A stretch of DNA of 26,769 nucleotides, from assembly GCA_946885665.1 (NCBI GenBank), contig CAMPGT010000021.1:1-26769 (forward strand), in the 5' to 3' direction. The notes below the pieces were generated by a model. It ran no database searches, had not been told where the DNA came from, and saw only the letters and a program-made list of their open reading frames with translations. This document shows positions 25,593 to 26,769 of this stretch, one piece after another. Within the stretch, counting starts at the first letter, position 1. Every line of letters starts with the position of its first letter. This stretch comes from an uncultured Chitinophagaceae bacterium (GTDB lineage Bacteria; Bacteroidota; Bacteroidia; Chitinophagales; Chitinophagaceae). Both the position numbers and the translations under genes were made by a program.

Positions 25593-26751
25593 TAATAGCG
25601 GAAGCGCCGCCGCCGCCATTACAGATGCCGGCAATCCCGAAACGTCCCTTCATTTCATGAAGGATTGACGACAAGGTGATCGTAATGCGTGCCCCGCTGC
25701 AGCCGATGGGATGACCCATTGATACCGCGCCTCCCCAAATGTTCAGTTTGTCCATCGGTATTTTCATTTCCTTCGCATTCACGATAGGCACGCAACTAAA
25801 GGCTTCATTGATTTCAGCATAATCCATATCTGCCATCTGCATTCCTGCCTTCGCGAGTGCATTGTTCATGGCCCTGATGGGCGTTGTGGTGAACCACTCA
25901 GGGCTCTGGCTGGCATCTGCAAAGGAAATGATCCTGGCAACGGGCCGGATGCCTAGCTCGCGCAGTTTTTCTTCGCTCACCAGGACCACTGCTGCGGCGC
26001 CGTCGTTGATCTTTGACGCGTTGGCCGCGGTTATTGTTCCCTCTTTCCGGAAGGCAGGCTTCAGTGTCGGCATTTTGTCGAAGTTGACTTTGCGGTATTC
26101 TTCGTCTTCCGTAATGGTTTTCGGCATCTTTCCTTCAATGACCACCGGCACAAGCTCCCTGTTGAAGTATCCTTTTTCGTAGGCTTTTATCGTACGCGTA
26201 TAGCTTTCTTTTGCAAATTTATCCTGGTCTTCCCTGGTCACCTTGTATTCGCGGCTGCACAGTTCGCCTGCTTCGCCCATGTGGTAATTATTATAAGGAT
26301 CCCAAAGCCCGTCTTTGATGATGCCGTCGGTTACCTGCCCATGACCGAGGCGTAGGCCTGTTCTGGCTTTTTCGACGTAATAAGGTATGTTGCTCATGCT
26401 TTCCATTCCGCCGGCCACAACAATTTCGTTGTCGCCGTTCATGATGGACTGTGCGCCCAGCATAATGGCTTTCATGCCGCTGGCGCATACCTTGTTGACC
26501 GTTGTGCAGGGGATGTTTGTGGGGAGTCCGGCGTATATGCTGGCCTGTTGTGCGGGCGCCTGGCCGATGCCGGCGCTGACAACGTTGCCCATGAATACTT
26601 CGTTAACTTTTTCAGGTGATATGCCGGCCCGTTCGAGGGCGGCTTTAATGGCGATGGCGCCAAGTTGTGGTGCGGTAAGTGATGCGAGCGTGCCGTTGAG
26701 GCTGCCTATTGGTGTGCGTGCCACGCCCGCAATAAAGATGGTTTTGCTCAT
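25576..26751 (-). CDS. Acetyl-CoA C-acetyltransferase (thiolase)
   Basis: The 391-residue product is a full-length thiolase II, which condenses two acetyl-CoA or cleaves acetoacetyl-CoA. The nucleophile Cys89 is in NKVCASGMKA, His347 in GHPIGCSGAR, and the second catalytic Cys377 in CNGGGGASA. NEAFSCVP is the variant of the usual NEAFA motif. The start MSKTIFIAGVARTPIG is standard. Bases 26752-26769 are non-coding and hold no visible promoter, as the upstream region is outside the window. Its 3' end overlaps a doubtful small open frame on the other strand. It may serve fatty-acid or amino-acid degradation rather than polymer synthesis; the context does not decide. Confidence 0.95.
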   Translation of the reverse strand: MSKTIFIAGVARTPIGSLNGTLASLTAPQLGAIAIKAALERAGISPEKVNEVFMGNVVSAGIGQAPAQQASIYAGLPTNIPCTTVNKVCASGMKAIMLGAQSIMNGDNEIVVAGGMESMSNIPYYVEKARTGLRLGHGQVTDGIIKDGLWDPYNNYHMGEAGELCSREYKVTREDQDKFAKESYTRTIKAYEKGYFNRELVPVVIEGKMPKTITEDEEYRKVNFDKMPTLKPAFRKEGTITAANASKINDGAAAVVLVSEEKLRELGIRPVARIISFADASQSPEWFTTTPIRAMNNALAKAGMQMADMDYAEINEAFSCVPIVNAKEMKIPMDKLNIWGGAVSMGHPIGCSGARITITLSSILHEMKGRFGIAGICNGGGGASAIIISRT

Positions 26752-26769
26752 GGGGCAAAGCTAAGAAAT

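Overview
The window looks like a core chromosomal segment of a Bacteroidota bacterium, most likely in or near the Chitinophagaceae. The evidence is a UbiA enzyme of the type annotated as geranylgeranylglycerol-phosphate transferase, a DUF2851 protein, an outer-membrane beta-barrel receptor with a carboxypeptidase-regulatory-like N-terminus, a signal peptidase I with an N-terminal extension and large insertions, an NtrC-type regulator without a DNA-binding domain, several TAnnTTTG-type -7 promoter elements, and few Shine-Dalgarno sequences. No phage, insertion sequence, CRISPR array or toxin-antitoxin pair was seen. Most of the window is housekeeping.

Layout. 2-823 (+) is the 3' part of an unrecognised conserved protein. 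4438-836 (-) is a run of three genes: a secreted membrane-type protein, lipA and lepA. 4487-4909 (+) is an OsmC-family protein. 10431-4851 (-) is a tightly packed five-gene run: a Tsp/Prc-type protease, a KdsC-like phosphatase, a UbiA prenyltransferase, Maf and DUF2851. tRNA-His (-) with its own terminator follows at 10628-10702. 10839-13424 (+) is a TonB-dependent-receptor-like protein. 13511-16409 (+) holds topA and a YcxB-like membrane protein, closed by a strong terminator, then a SirB1/transglutaminase-like gene to 17438. 18848-17445 (-) is a Tat-exported Gfo/Idh/MocA oxidoreductase with a second OsmC-family gene upstream. 19486-20484 (+) is a YhdH-type quinone oxidoreductase, meeting cytidine deaminase (-) tail to tail. 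22731-21157 (-) is signal peptidase I and 23988-22828 (-) an NtrC-like regulator. 24205-24345 (+) is a previously uncalled 46-codon membrane-protein gene ending at a terminator. 25376-24390 (-) is the pyruvate dehydrogenase E1 beta subunit and 26751-25576 (-) a thiolase.

How the genes relate. They cover central metabolism (PDH E1 beta, lipoyl synthase needed by the PDH E2 subunit, thiolase), envelope biogenesis and export (signal peptidase, periplasmic protease, KDO-phosphate phosphatase, prenyltransferase), information processing (TopA, LepA, tRNA-His) and stress or housecleaning functions (OsmC proteins, Maf, cytidine deaminase). No single new pathway is evident.

The least explained structure is between the genes. 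At least five intergenic sites carry degenerate tandem repeats with a strict 7-base period but different unit sequences (GGCAATG, GGGAGAC, AAGTTTT, AATTACG types). Two of the tracts form a perfect 32-bp inverted repeat between cdd and lepB. The other main points of interest are the small membrane-protein gene, the regulator lacking an HTH domain, and several convergent gene pairs whose ends overlap.
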